Below are positions 21,231-32,565 of a stretch of DNA of 64,000 nt, piece after piece. The DNA lies in the NCBI RefSeq assembly GCF_020360975.1, contig NW_025408667.1, positions 7,502,001 through 7,566,000 on the forward strand, written 5' to 3'. This DNA comes from Hirsutella rhossiliensis. Its lineage: Eukaryota > Ascomycota > Sordariomycetes > Hypocreales > Ophiocordycipitaceae. Under the pieces are notes generated by a model. The model made no database searches, was not told the origin of the DNA, and was given only the letters and a program-made list of their open reading frames with translations. The first letter of the stretch is position 1. Each line of letters starts with the position of its first letter. The position numbers were made by a program, and so were the translations under genes.

Positions 21231-22234
21231 TCAACGACGATCCTTGGGCTTGCGGATGGTGACTCTTGCGCGGTCGAGCTCCCAGCCAACGCCATCGTTC
21301 TTCTTGAGCTCGTCCCACGTCGACCCGGTCATGCGCTCCAGGAAGTCGACCTCGACCTCCATGTATGTCTTGCCGATGCACTTGAGCGCGTGTATCCTCA
21401 GGTCCGCCTCGGCCCATTCCATAATGCGGGCCTTGTGGCCGTCGACGGCCCTCTTCACACGGCCAAAGGCAACACAGTTGTCATGAACAAGCGCTGCCAG
21501 AACGGCGCCGACCTTGGCATCCCGGAGGCCGTATTGTCGCCGCAGCACAAAGGCCTCGGCGAGCTGACGCCGCCGGCAGGCCGTGTCGAGGACAAGATAG
21601 CCAACCACCTCCTGGAACTCGACCGAGGTTAGCGGCTGGCGCGGGTGTATCGTCTGCAGCAGATGGAGGATGGCTGGGTGGTATGACTCGGGCTGCTTGA
21701 CTAGGACGGACAGGCGGATGCAAAAGAGATAGGCCTGGACGGCGAAGTCGTCGGCCCGCTTCGATGCCACGACACCCTCCCTAAGCTTGCGAAGTGCCGC
21801 TATGACGTCCGAGAGCGCCTTGGAGTTTGCCGGGCTCTGGAGAGCCTCGACAGACGGGCTGGCCAAGTGCTCAGCCGGCGGCGGTGCTGACGAGGAAGGG
21901 GGCCCTGAATCGCTGGCAATTTCAAGGGAGGAGAAGCGGCGCAGCAACTCATCGCGGCGGCCGGCATCGGAGCAAAAGGTCATGTAGCGCTCGACAATCT
22001 TTGTGTAGTACCTTTCCTGCGTCTTGAGATCGAGCAGGCTGGGGCCTCTCCAGCGTCAGCAGATGCGGCCACCGTCAAGCATGACATTGCATGGCGGCGT
22101 GTCCCGCCGACGGAAGGGTACTCTCACCGGCTGTCTCCCTTGGAGGGCAAGCCCATGCTTTCCAGGACATCTTGCTCGACGGGCTTGAGCCTGCCCCATG
22201 GGCCCGACGGGGCCCTGTCGCCTCTGTTTGGCAT
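21231..22234 (-). CDS. Conserved fungal protein of unknown function, 304 aa
   Basis: Minus-strand exons 22234-22128 and 22038-21231 join in phase (CG/C) to 304 residues. The N-terminus reads MPNRGDRAPSGPWGRLKPVE, then crosses the junction into a helical segment (LLDLKTQERYYTKIVERYM) that looks conserved. A Ser/Pro/Ala-rich linker follows near residues 65-90. The C-terminal half is helical and ends with ERMTGSTWDELKKNDGVGWE and VTIRKPK, which resembles the winged-helix end of PCI-type proteins such as CSN8/Rpn12/eIF3k relatives. That likeness is weak and is inference only. The intron is 89 nt with GTGAGA and CCCCAG ends. Confidence 0.7.
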
Positions 22235-22793
22235 CACGGGCTACTCGAGCATGACTCTGCAGGTGACGACGGGTGGTGCGAGATGGAGGGCGCAGGCAGT
22301 GCTTGGCACGGTCGGGAGATGTGCTGGAACGGGGGCCGTTCTTTTTCGGTGCGTCCGGCTCGGCGAGAGATGACTGGGAGTGGGAAATGGTGATGATGTC
22401 TGAGCAGAGGTGGTTGCCGCATCCAATATCTAATCAGCGGCGCAGCTCTCCGTGGCGGGGAGAAGGTGGGGTGGGGTGGGGGGGTCCTTGTGCACGACTG
22501 CCGGCGCCGGCATTGAGTGTTCCTCGCTTGTTAAGAAGCTACAAAGTAAACTTAGTTCCGAGTATCCATGTCGAGTTCAGCACATTGTCTCTCGCTTTGG
22601 CCATGAATGCCACCGTTTTACTGTACAACGCTGTAGTCCAGGTTTATATGCCGCTTATCCGTGCGGCGCGGAGCCCTTCGCTCCAGGGTATCAATCCCGA
22701 CTCCCCCCCGTCTAATCCACACGTCAACCGGCCGTCTCGCCGCCCAAGCAGCCCACCACTATATCCTGCAGTGCTGACACCTTCCACGTGCCG
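22235..22793. other. Intergenic between two minus-strand genes
   Basis: 559 bp; carries the promoter of the 304-aa gene and the 3' end of the sphingoid-base kinase. A G-rich run lies near 22465-22483. No gene seen. Confidence 0.5.
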
Positions 22794-24605
22794 TCAGGCA
22801 TGCAGCCTCTCCGCCACAGAGACCGAGTCCCAATTGGCCGGTCCGTCCGCCTCAAAGCACCCCCGCTTGGAGATGACTCTCCCGAGCGCCCGGTGCACCT
22901 CGGCCTGAAACGGTGCAAACGGCACTCGTTCTCCGTCAATGCTGATGTAGCCCTCCTCTTGCTCGCGGGGGATGATGCGGTATGCCGACACCTTCTTGTA
23001 CGACACGTGCGGGCTGTCGAAGAACTTGCCCGTCTCGACAGACATGAGCGTCTTGAGCGCCGTCAGGGGCCACAGGTCGCCATCGATGGACACCATGTCC
23101 ATGCAACCATCCGAGGCGATGGCAGCCGAAAAAAAATTGATGTCGGGCGCCATGTAAGCCATCTGCAGGCCGCACTGCCGTCAGCCAGGGAGATCAAAAC
23201 CAGAAACGCACGACATGAACAGTCTCACATTGCCGCAGTAGAAGGTGCCAATCTTGTCATGCGAGGCCAGCTCCCATTCGCCGGGTAGCTCGTCTTGGAC
23301 CGTGCCGTATTTCAGGGGCGGCAGGCCGTCGCCGTCACCGTCGTCACTCGGCGCGGGGGCTTTCTCAAGGCTCGCGTCGCTAGCGTGGCGTTTGTAGTGA
23401 GCCCGGACGCCGTCCTTGCCGTCCTTCTCTCCAACCTCGACCTTGATGGCCAAGTCGCACGGATAGCATTTGCGCCGGAAGACGCGCGTAAAGACGCCCA
23501 GGTTGAACCTTGCACTGCCCATCCACCGGAGGTGCTCGGTGGCGAGGTCGCTTTCGGCGATGATGCCAATCGCCTGGGAAAGGAACGAGACGAAGCGACG
23601 ATCGCCCTGGGTGATGGAAACGAGGTCGAGGGGCGTCACGACGCCCTTGATGATGGCCAACGCAGCGAAAACGGGCCGGTGAGAGCCGTAGAGGTTGCAG
23701 GACATGGCGTTGCCCGAGCCGCACGGAATATGGCTTACCGCAATCTTGGACAGAGCCCTCCTGGCATCGGCCCGCCTGGCCAGGCCGTTGAAGACCTCGT
23801 GCGGCGTGCCATCGCCCGAGCAAGCCATGATGGTGTCGTACTTGTCAATGTCGACCTTCTCGGCCAGCTCAGCCGCCTCTCCGCCGCGGGTAAGCATCAC
23901 GACATCCATCTGCATTCTGGCCGCCTCCAAGAGCGGCAGCACGTCCTGCTCCCACTTGCGCAGGGCACCGCCGGGGCCGGAACTGGGGTTGATGAGCACG
24001 TATGCGCGCCTTTGCGGCCTCGCCTCGCCATAGGCGCGCGAGACAAGGTCGGCCATGAAGGATTCCGGATGCGAGTCCTCGGGGTAGTCGTCCGAAGCAT
24101 GGACCTCGCCTGTCCAGGACTCGGGCGTGATGGACGTCTTGGAGGGCTGAGCGGCGTAGGTGATGACCACCTTTGTTCCGGCCAACTCGGCCCACAGGAC
24201 GTTGTACAAGGGAATCAACCGCCGGCCAGAGGCACCTGCGAGGACGAGTAAGTACGGGTGAAGCTGGCACGATGGCGGTGCCGCTAGCCGGCTGGGGGCC
24301 ACTGACCCGGAGGCGTGGTGGCGCTGACAGAGGCCCAACAGGAGCGCCTTGACTTTTTGAAGGCCGGGTCTGGATAGACGACGTCCGGCATGAGCACAGA
24401 GCTCTCTGCGTCTGCTGGCACGGTGCCCTTGTCCAAGCTCGGCATTACAGCCGTGCAAGAGCGAAGCGCCCATCCGGAGTCACGCGCACGGCAACGTACC
24501 TTGAAGAATCAGATGTCTCTCGTCCATGGTCAGCGACTTGTCGCCCGCCAGGGCCAGGCTGGAGCCGGCGTCGGCCTTGTCCACCGGGGAGTCACTGTTG
24601 TCCAT
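22794..24605 (-). CDS. Sphingoid long-chain base kinase (LCB4/5 family)
   Basis: Lipid kinase of the diacylglycerol-kinase catalytic fold that phosphorylates sphingoid bases. Minus-strand exons: 24605-24500, about 24411-24307, 24235-23229 and 23162-22794, giving about 528 residues. Signature text is clear: YVLINPSSGPGGALRKWEQD, the nucleotide-binding MACSGDGTPHEVFNGLARR, HIPCGSGNAMSCNLYG, TPLDLVSITQGDRRFVSFLS and IIAESDLATEHLRWMGSARF. The joint GN/MAYMAPDINFF across the last intron is conserved. The first intron is the weak point: two acceptors three bases apart (exon 2 starting at 24414 or 24411) both keep the frame. Confidence 0.88.
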
Positions 24606-25556
24606 GGCAGCCCGCTTGCGGCCGTGTCGCGAGCAAGCGCCTTTGCCGCAAGGGCCACGTGTATTCCGAGCCCACTCGAACCGGCAGCAGAGGCAAATAA
24701 CGAGCGAAGAGGAGGCCGACGAGCAGGTGGAACAGGACACGGGCCGTGCACGGCACGCGCGAGATGCTGCCAGAGAGAAAAAGAAAAAAAGTCCAACGAA
24801 AAGCGATGCTGGCTGGAGCGAATGAAGGCTACGAGAATGCACACGCTGCCGACACGAAGTAACTTTGCGAAAAACAGGTCACCCTCCGTACCGCGTCCCT
24901 TTTGCCCAGAAGGTGGCTAGTAGCAAGGGAGGGAAGGAGAAGGTGCGCCGAATTTTAGGTCCCGATCCACATCGCCTTGGGGGAAAAATCAAGGCGGGAC
25001 TCGACTAATTAACTGTACCTACTTGCCCGATATGATTTTGTTAGTGCCCGTGCCTTGTAGGTAGCCCGTCGGGCGGCGCCCCTGTACTACCTTAGCTTGG
25101 TTACACGGGGCCAGCCGAGGCGCCCAGCAGACTCCAGCTCTTCGACGCAGCTTAACGTTGCCGTTGCATCGATTTCGTCATGCATGCACACCTATTGCAC
25201 GCAGGTACGTACTTGTTGCGCCAGAATCTCCATCTGGTGCGCATGCAAGCTACTGTACATACCCATCAGCCCCGGCTCCGTTGACCACGGCTTCCAATTC
25301 CCCCTTTCGACATGTTGGCCCCGTCGACCTCTGGTCCATGTTCCTGGAAAAGTCCACGCTCACTCACGATAGAAACAGCAAGACGACGACGACAAGGCCT
25401 CCTGCACAGCTCTGTGTACTCCCCTGCCTGCATAGGTATACGATACACATCCTTCACCCCTCCCCTTCGCCTATTCTGTTCCCCAAGCCCACGCGTCGCC
25501 AAAACGCTGGTAGTAGTCATCGTCTCGTCTATGCCAAACCCTCCTTCGCCTCGTCT
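24606..25556. other. Intergenic, no gene seen
   Basis: 951 bp between two minus-strand genes. Contains the sphingoid-base kinase promoter and two scattered GTACCTAC/GTAGGTAG units at 25013-25065. No coding family recognised. Confidence 0.45.
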
Positions 25557-28135
25557 TCAACCCAGCCTCGTAACCTCTGGCCACTTTGCCCGTGCCGCCT
25601 TCTTGAAAGCTTGCGCTTCTGAGCTCCTCCAACTTTGAAGAGTCTCCAACATCGACAGAGCATCGTCAACCGTGATGCCTGTCATCTCCAGCAAGCCCAC
25701 AGCTTCCTTGTCGCACTTGGCCTTGTCCTCGCCCATGCGTCTCTTGGCGGCAATGGCCGAGAAGGCGTGCCGCGGGCTGCCCTTGTGCCTTCCCTGGAAA
25801 TCCTCCACGTACCCGCGCGAATTCTTGGCCCCGCCCATGGCCTTGAACTCGCCCTTTAGAACCTCGGCCACTTTTGGTGCCAGGTCGGACGCCGAGTCGA
25901 GCATTGTCTGGAAGGTGACGACTTGCTCCACCACCTTGGGGAAGTCAGCATCGAGCGCGACGGCAGCGTTGAGGCAGCGCAAAGCCAGCACATATTTTTC
26001 TGCGGACGCGCAACCATTGTTAGCCTGGCTTGTGCCTTGGTAGGGACAATCCCCAAGTCCGCAACTTACTGCGCCGCATAAAGACCTCGAATCCCATCGT
26101 CTGCGCTTCCATGCTTTCCGGGCACGCTTGCAGCAGAGGGCCTAGTAGCTTCATCGCCTCGCCCAGCGGATCTGTCGTCGCCGCCAGATTTAGGCCCAAC
26201 GGATCGTCGTCCTTCTTCTTCGTCTCGCCGCCTTGGCTGGCCTTGTTCGGATCCTGCTTCGCTTGCTTCTCCGCTGCCTCTCGCTCCAGACGCTGCTGCT
26301 CCTTCTTGGCCTTCTTGGCCGCCTTCTTCTTGGCCAGTGCGTCCTCGCAGTCTACGTCCTCGTTGCCGTTGACCCCGTTGGCTGAGGGCTTGTCTGCCAT
26401 CTTGATGTAAATGGCAATGGCATCGAGGGCCGCTCTCGAGTAGAAAGGGTGGTCCCGGACGTGATCCTCCCATCGCATCATGCCAATGTAGGCCCGGACC
26501 TGACCCTTCCTTAGGGAGAAGCTGTGGAAGTCGAACTGGTCCTCCTGCCAGACCTCGAATATGTTGGCAACGGCCTGGAACCGCTTAAGGGCCAGGCCGA
26601 TGTTGCCTTGTCTGGCGTATGCCTCGCCGTCTTCCGTCAGATACCAGACGCACTGCATGTCCAGGAGGTCCGCGAGTGGTCCGCCCACGGTGTCCGCCCG
26701 CGTGAACATGCCAACCGTCTTCAGGGCCTTGTCGTTCTCGTTGTTGCGCAGCTGGTACTTGGCAGCTTTGCTGTTGATGTATCTGTCCTTGAGGTCCAAC
26801 ATGCGAGCGTGGTCCATCATCTCGGAAGCCCTTTGAAGATTGCCACTGTGCTTCAGTACCCTGGCCTTGGTCATGTGGAAGTCGACGCTGTTGGCATCTT
26901 TTTTGATGGCTCTGTCGACGTACTCCATTGCCTTGTCCAGATCTCGACTTAGGTGGTAGTTGTGGTGTTGCGCAAGATAGTACAGAGCAGCGGCCTCGCC
27001 CTTGTCCTTGCTGGACGAGTCTGTGGACTGTGATTGCAGATACTCCTCGGCTAGCCCTCTCAGGGCGTCCTTCTTGTCAGGGTTGGAGTAGAGATGCTTG
27101 AGGTTGGCAAAGGTGGACGGCACGCCCTTGTTCAGCATCAGGTTCAGGTACTCCTTGGCGGCCTGCTTGAAATCGTTGCCTGCGGCCAGAACTCAGCCCT
27201 CGTTCGGACGAAACTTAGACTTGTCGCTTACCTTGGAGAAAGTCGAGAGGGAGGCGCTTGGCAGCGTCGCTGCGGGGCGACTTTTGCACGTACTCGTCGT
27301 ATATGGCCTTCCGCGCCTTCAAATCGTCCTGGGCTATGTCGAGCTCGGCCAGAAGCTTCTCATAGTAGGCAGGGTGCTCCGAATTGCGGTCAAGGAGCGC
27401 CCTGTATGCTTTGGCTGCATCTTCCTTCCGCCCCAGTTTGCTGAGATACTCTGCCCGCGCTTCCATGATAGCCAGACGATCCAGGTTTTGCTTGGCGGCA
27501 CCGCTCAAATGATCCAGAGCCCGCTGGTAGTCGCCCTGCTCCGCCATCAGGGAGTTCTTGTACATGATGGCCTCGGAGTGCTCGATGTCGTGTCGGGAGG
27601 GAGTCGTCTTCAATGTTCCTTCGTATGTGGTGAGGACGTTTTCCGCCTCGGTCAGGTTTCCGGCGAGATGATGCGAGATGGCGAGGGCCGTCCAGCTCTG
27701 ACGCAATTGCGGGCGTGCCTGGAGCATGGCAGTGCGACTCTGGACGTAGCCTTGGTAGTCACGCATCTGAACCTGGAGGATGGCGAGGTCCCGTTGAATC
27801 TGCGGGGACTCGGGTTCCAGCTTGAGCGCGAATTTGTAGGCCTTGATGGCTTCCTCGTAGTTCTTGTTGGCCCTGTATAGCAGCCCGTAGACATGCCAGC
27901 AGATGTGCGACTTCATGTCGACCGTCAGGGCCTCCTTGGCAAGCCCAAAGGCTTCGTCCGTCTTTCCCTGACTGTTGAGAATCAGGGCCTTCATGGCCAT
28001 TGTGTCTCCATGCTTGGGGTGCTTTTTCAGGATAAGGTCGGCCGTCTTGAGGCCGCGTTTGTACTGCTTGTCTTCGTAGCTGCGAATAACAGCCCGGAAA
28101 TGCGCCGCTTCCTTGGGCGCCAACGGCTGCGGCAT
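25557..28135 (-). CDS. NAA15: NatA N-terminal acetyltransferase auxiliary subunit Naa15/Nat1
   Basis: Ribosome-associated TPR scaffold that activates the catalytic subunit Naa10 for co-translational N-acetylation. Minus-strand exons 28135-27232, 27179-26070 and 25999-25557 join to 818 residues, the family length. TPR-like repeats start immediately (LAPKEAAHFRAVIRSYEDKQ, YKRGLKTADLILKKHPKHGD, AKEALTVDMKSHICWHVYGL) and continue (NKNYEEAIKAYKFALKLEPE, LLDRNSEHPAYYEKLLAELD). A lysine-rich linker (AKKKAAKKAKKEQQRLERE) precedes the C-terminal helical domain, as in yeast Nat1. Introns are 52 and 70 nt. The start is the first ATG giving the conserved N-terminus; the frame is open upstream but looks like leader. 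Confidence 0.95.
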
Positions 28136-28856
28136 CTTGACGAATTGTCGGGCGAGCTTGCGAAGAGACGCGCGTGAAAGGCTGGTTGAAGGAGCGAGGG
28201 AGCGCCAGACACAGCTTCGAGATCGGGCGCTTGCGGGTTTGGCGTGTTTATTTTTTTTCCTGCTGCGTCTCTGGGAAACAATCAAGAACCGGCGCCTGTG
28301 ACTTGCAGAGGAGACTGAGGGCGCACTTCACACGAGCATCGGGTTTAGTCTCGTAAAATCCCCCTTTGTCCGCGGAAACAGCTCAGCACGGTGCGTTCGG
28401 ACAGCTGTCGTCACCAGGCCGCAATAAAATTCAATGGGAGCTTTCGGTACGGAAAGGCACTAGGCGTCGAAGTTTCGGGCCGGGGTGCGTACAGGCGGAG
28501 AATCGGAGCTTGAATTCTTCCACCTCCCGCCCCCGCTTCTGCTCTGGTTCCGAGGGGTGTTTAGGTACTGTAGCACCGGCACCAGCTTCAAGGCTGCTGC
28601 TCGCCTGGAGGCCATCGCAGGAATCGCAGGAAAGTAAATGGCCGAGCTCCTGCGCTATGCATTGCGGCAACTAAGGATGAAAGACTTTCTGCCGACGACG
28701 CGAGTTGAGAAAAGACTAAAGATTTGAGATTAACGCATTGGCGACGTGATGTTGTACAGCTAATGTTACAGTCCGTGTCTTTTTATCATGAAGCTCGACT
28801 CCTCCCCCTCCCGCATCGACTCATGCGGCCATGATCGAGCTTCCAAGTCGAAACGG
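28136..28856. other. Intergenic between two minus-strand genes
   Basis: 721 bp; holds the NAA15 promoter and the 3' end of MIX23. No gene or repeat supported. Confidence 0.5.
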
Positions 28857-29508
28857 TTATTGCCCGGGACTAGGCCTCGTGGACGAAGCTTGCGTATCGC
28901 GCCATCGCCCGACGGCATCTTCCCAACTCTCTGGTGGCGCCGCGCAGCGCTGTTGAACTACATCCCAGGTCCGACTCCGTACGACGCTCTCGACGCCGCA
29001 TTCCTGGCGGATAAGCGTAGCCAGTGTCTGGGTGCGGGCTTCTCGTGGGAAGAACCTGCCGGAGTACGGATCTAGACGCTCGTTGACTACCCGCTCACGG
29101 TCTCGCTGATTTTCGACTTCTCGAATCATGGCCTCTGGGTCGTCCAGGTCGGGGCTGGTGGCGACGAGTCCGCAGTAGTCGAGCACTTCAGTCCGGGCCT
29201 GCCACGCTGGGAACAGAACTGTGTCTTTGAATGACTGGCATGCCCCCGGGCTGATTTGGCGGGATGGTGGTGCCCACGCCCGCCGAGACGTTGACTGCGG
29301 ATCGAAGCCCCCTTCTGCAGGCATCACGAGTGCATTGAGGTTCTGGGTGATGGAGTCGTCGACGGATGACCTCGACAGCCGTAGAAATTCTGCGATTCAG
29401 TCAGGCGGTGAGTCTGGGTATAGAAAAAGAGCATGACTTACCGCGAAGGGTCCCGGATGAGAAGCAGAATTGCGGCGACAAGCTCGGGTGGTTGACAGGC
29501 TGGGTCAT
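28857..29508 (-). CDS. MIX23: MIX23/Cid2 (caffeine-induced death protein 2) family
   Basis: Minus-strand exons 29508-29442 and 29389-28857 join (G/AA) to 199 residues. The N-terminus reads SLSPQFCFSSGTLREFLRLS across the junction, followed by VDDSITQNLNAL, CQSFKDTVLFPAWQARTEVL, YCGLVATSPDLDDPEAMIRE, RERVVNERLDPYSGRFFPRE and a C-terminal CAAPPESWEDAVGRWR. This is the Cid2/Mix23 pattern as I recall it. The yeast member is a mitochondrial intermembrane-space protein linked to import; the fission-yeast name comes from a caffeine phenotype. Conserved cysteines are present, but I did not verify the exact twin spacing. The 52-nt intron has GTAAGT and CGCAG ends. Confidence 0.85.
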
Positions 29509-30589
29509 TGTCTGCGGCCGAGGCGGCGGACCACTGCTGCTGGAAGCATCCGTCGCCGTCGCCTCTGACTTCCAGAGGAGGCGAGCCAGTGTGAACAGGC
29601 GGACGTCTTTCTCGGGGGTGGGAGAGTCGGTGAACGGGGCAAAGTCGAGTTCTTGTCTAAGGGCGAACTCGACAATGCTAACTTACCTGGTTAATTGTCA
29701 GAAGCGTCATGTGCATCCGTCAATCACGGACGCACTTGATGTGGCGAGCGGAGGAACAAAGATCCGCAAAGATGAGAGCTAGGTATCATGGTCGAGGTCC
29801 CGATGAAACCTTAGGTACTACCTTAGGTAGGTACCTACCTAGGTAGATACCTGGTAAACTAAAGCATTTAACTTAGATACCGCGGGAAATGATAGGTGCA
29901 GGCGCCTTGACTTGTATATTTTTCACGCAAACAAGCCAGCCGCTGTACAGATACATGCCAGCACTAGAGAGGTGAGATGGCGGGGCGGCGCGACCCCGCC
30001 AGCGGCTTGATGACGGCAGTGGTCCTTCCCTCAAACTGGGGTTGCAAGGGGAAGATGTCAGCAAAGAAAGGTCAGGTCAGAAGAAAGTACTAAGGAATGG
30101 CTAGCCGGCTTGAAGAGCTTCAGTCAGAAATCCGAATGCTTTTACACATCTCGTTGTAAATATATTTGCATAAAGGACTGCTTGAAAGCGAGTTCTGCGC
30201 ATGGGTCCCCCCCGCCTCCACTTCGGCCTCGAGACCACTTCCCAAGGGGGCGCCTCGCAGCGCAAATCTCCAGGGCGACGACACTGTACCCGCACCTCCA
30301 TCCATTCCATCCCGCCCCGCCCTCCCCTACCAGTATCTTGCGTCGCAAAATCCATCCAAGCCTGGGGCGCGAGTTGCTGGCGTTATACTCTACCGTCCTT
30401 ACTATATTGCCCAAGCCTCTTCCCCGTCCTCCTTTTCATTTCCGCTCCTCGCGCCCCGAGCAGAGGCCCCTCCGTCTTGACACAACAGACATACGTGCAG
30501 CAGGGTACACATACTGGTTCCACGCCTGCCCGTCCCCCGTGCCGTCATCCTTGGTTCGCAAACAAAGCAGCCCACCGCCTCCGAAAAAG
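29509..30589. promoter_or_regulatory. Divergent intergenic region MIX23/KES1
   Basis: 1.08 kb between divergent starts. It contains an ACCTAGGT/GGTACCT cluster at about 29810-29860. The KES1-proximal part (30290-30480) is CT-rich, as is common for fungal leaders. No gene supported. Confidence 0.5.
29810..29860. repeat. ACCTAGGT/GGTACC-rich cluster
   Basis: CCTTAGGTACTACCTTAGG passes into TAGGTACCTACCTAGGTAGA and a further ATACCTGG, all within about 50 bp of non-coding DNA. Confidence 0.65.
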
Positions 30590-31933
30590 ATGTCGTCGTC
30601 TGGAACCCCGGCGCCTGCCCAGGCCACGAGCGGCAGCTGGTCTGCTTTTCTAAAGGTAACTGGCGTGCTGGCGAGCAGAGCGCGGTGAAGCCGCCTGGAA
30701 AAACAAGGGACGCGCATTTGCTGACGATGGCTTCGCTCCTCGCAGTCCATTGCATCGTTCAATGGCGACCTCTCCTCCCTCACCGCGCCGCCCTTTATCC
30801 TCTCCTCGCAGTCCCTCACCGAGTTCTCCTCCTACTGGGCCACGCACCCGCCCATCTTCGCCGCCCCCGCCGCCGAGTCGGACCCCGCCAAGCGCGCCAT
30901 GCTAGTCCTCAAGTGGTTCCTGTCGACGCTCAAGCACCAGTACGCCAGCCGCAGCGAGCAGTTTGGCAACGAGAAGAAGCCCTTGAACCCCTTCCTCGGC
31001 GAGCTGTTCCTCGGCTCCTGGACCGACGAGGCCGGCGAGACGTCGCTCGTCTCGGAGCAAGTCAGCCACCACCCGCCGGCCACGGCCTACTGCATCCGCA
31101 ACAACAAGACTGGCGTCCAGCTCGAGGGTTACAACGCCCAAAAGGCCACCTTCAAGAGCACCATAATTGTCAAGCAGATCGGCCACGCCGTCCTCACCAT
31201 CCCCGTCGGTTCCGGCAACAGCAAGGAGACTGAGCGCTACATCATCACCCTCCCCTCGCTGCACATCGAGGGCCTCATCTTCGGCACCCCTTTTGTCGAG
31301 CTGGACGGCACGAGCACCATCGTCAGCTCGAGCGGATACACAGCCAAGATTGACTACAGCGGCAGGGGCTGGCTGTCGGGCAAGAAGAATAGCGTCACCG
31401 CCGTCGTCCACCCCACGGACAAGGAAAAGGACGTCTTGTACAACGTCACCGGCCAGTGGACCAAGGAGTTTGAGATCTACCAAGGCCCCGCCAAGAAGAA
31501 CTCCAAGTCGACCATGGTCGCAGCCTACGACGCCGCAGGGACCCCGCAGACGGAGCTCAAGGTCGCCCCGCTCGATAAGCAACACCCCCTCGAGTCCCGC
31601 CGCGCCTGGGCCAAGGTTGCCGAGGCCATCCAAAAGGGCGACATGGACGCCGTCTCTGTGGAAAAGGGCAAGATTGAGCAGGCGCAGCGCAACATGCGCA
31701 TCAAGGAGCGCTCCGAGAACCGCTCCTGGGAGCGGCGGTTCTTCACGGCCGTCCAAGGCGCGGACAAGACGCTCCAAGAGCTGGGCAAGGCTGCCGTCGT
31801 GCCGCTGGACGGCGAGCAGGACAAGACGGGCGGCCTGTGGAGGTTCGACACCGACAAGGCGTCCAAAGCCTCGGCCGAGCAGCTGAGCGACGGCGATGTC
31901 AAGAAGATCGAGAAGGAGGTCTTGGGCCAATAA
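30590..31933 (+). CDS. KES1: Oxysterol-binding protein homologue, OSH4/KES1 type
   Basis: Lipid transfer protein exchanging sterol and phosphatidylinositol 4-phosphate between membranes, acting at the trans-Golgi. Exons 30590-30655 and 30746-31933 give 417 residues, close to yeast Osh4 and with no PH or ankyrin domain. The ORP signature EQVSHHPPATAY is present near residue 150, preceded by NPFLGELFLGSW. The N-terminal lid region is short (WSAFLKSIASFNGDLSSLTA across the junction). FEIYQGPAKK and the C-terminal RSWERRFF / WRFDTDKAS also fit the family. The 90-nt intron begins GTAACT and ends CGCAG. Confidence 0.94.
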
Positions 31934-32565
31934 GCTGCAGGGTCGAGAGGGAAATACGTTGTCAAAGGAATCGGACGGGAGTTGGGGAAACCGGCGCGCG
32001 GAACCGGCCTCGGACATGGCGGACTGACGATTCAGCTTAGCAGCCCTATCGTCACGGGGAGATGTAATGTACTGTAGCCGACGGCGACAAACGTTGCTGG
32101 GAAGACGAGGCCATGGGTCATGCTTGATTTCGATATATGACGATAGGACGGCTGTTCGCCTTCATGCGCGTGACATTCAATGATAAACGCCCGTTTCGTA
32201 GAAGGAGCTTGATGCGGCGCGTGCTGCGGGATCACGTCGAGAACAAGAGAGCACGCGTTACATGGCCACGATTGTTCGTGTCACGGTGAGGGAGCTTTGC
32301 GTGGAAGCAGGTGGACCATGACTTGGCATCTAATTGTGATTCTTGGTTCACACGGCTCATTCGACTTTTGAACCCCCCCCACCCCCCCCGGAGCTACCCA
32401 ACTTGCGAGAGGTAGCGGACTCCTGACTGACCTTGATGTACGTATTGATAACAATCTAAACAGTCTTGCGCCAGGACGAAAGCCAGCGGTGGGGAATTGC
32501 CGTTGCCCAGCTTCTCCCCGTTGACCACGTCCGTACGGCGCTTGATTTAGGCTGATGCCCCCAAG
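31934..32565. other. Intergenic, convergent 3' regions of KES1 and FBA1
   Basis: 632 bp between stop codons. A poly-C stretch lies at about 32374-32391. No gene supported. Confidence 0.5.

Noticed and set aside
23295..24251. 318-aa plus-strand ORF opposite the sphingoid-base kinase
   Set aside because: Antisense shadow; the kinase signature motifs lie on the minus strand.
30902..32017. 371-aa minus-strand ORF opposite KES1
   Set aside because: Shadow produced by GC-ending codons of the oxysterol-binding protein gene.
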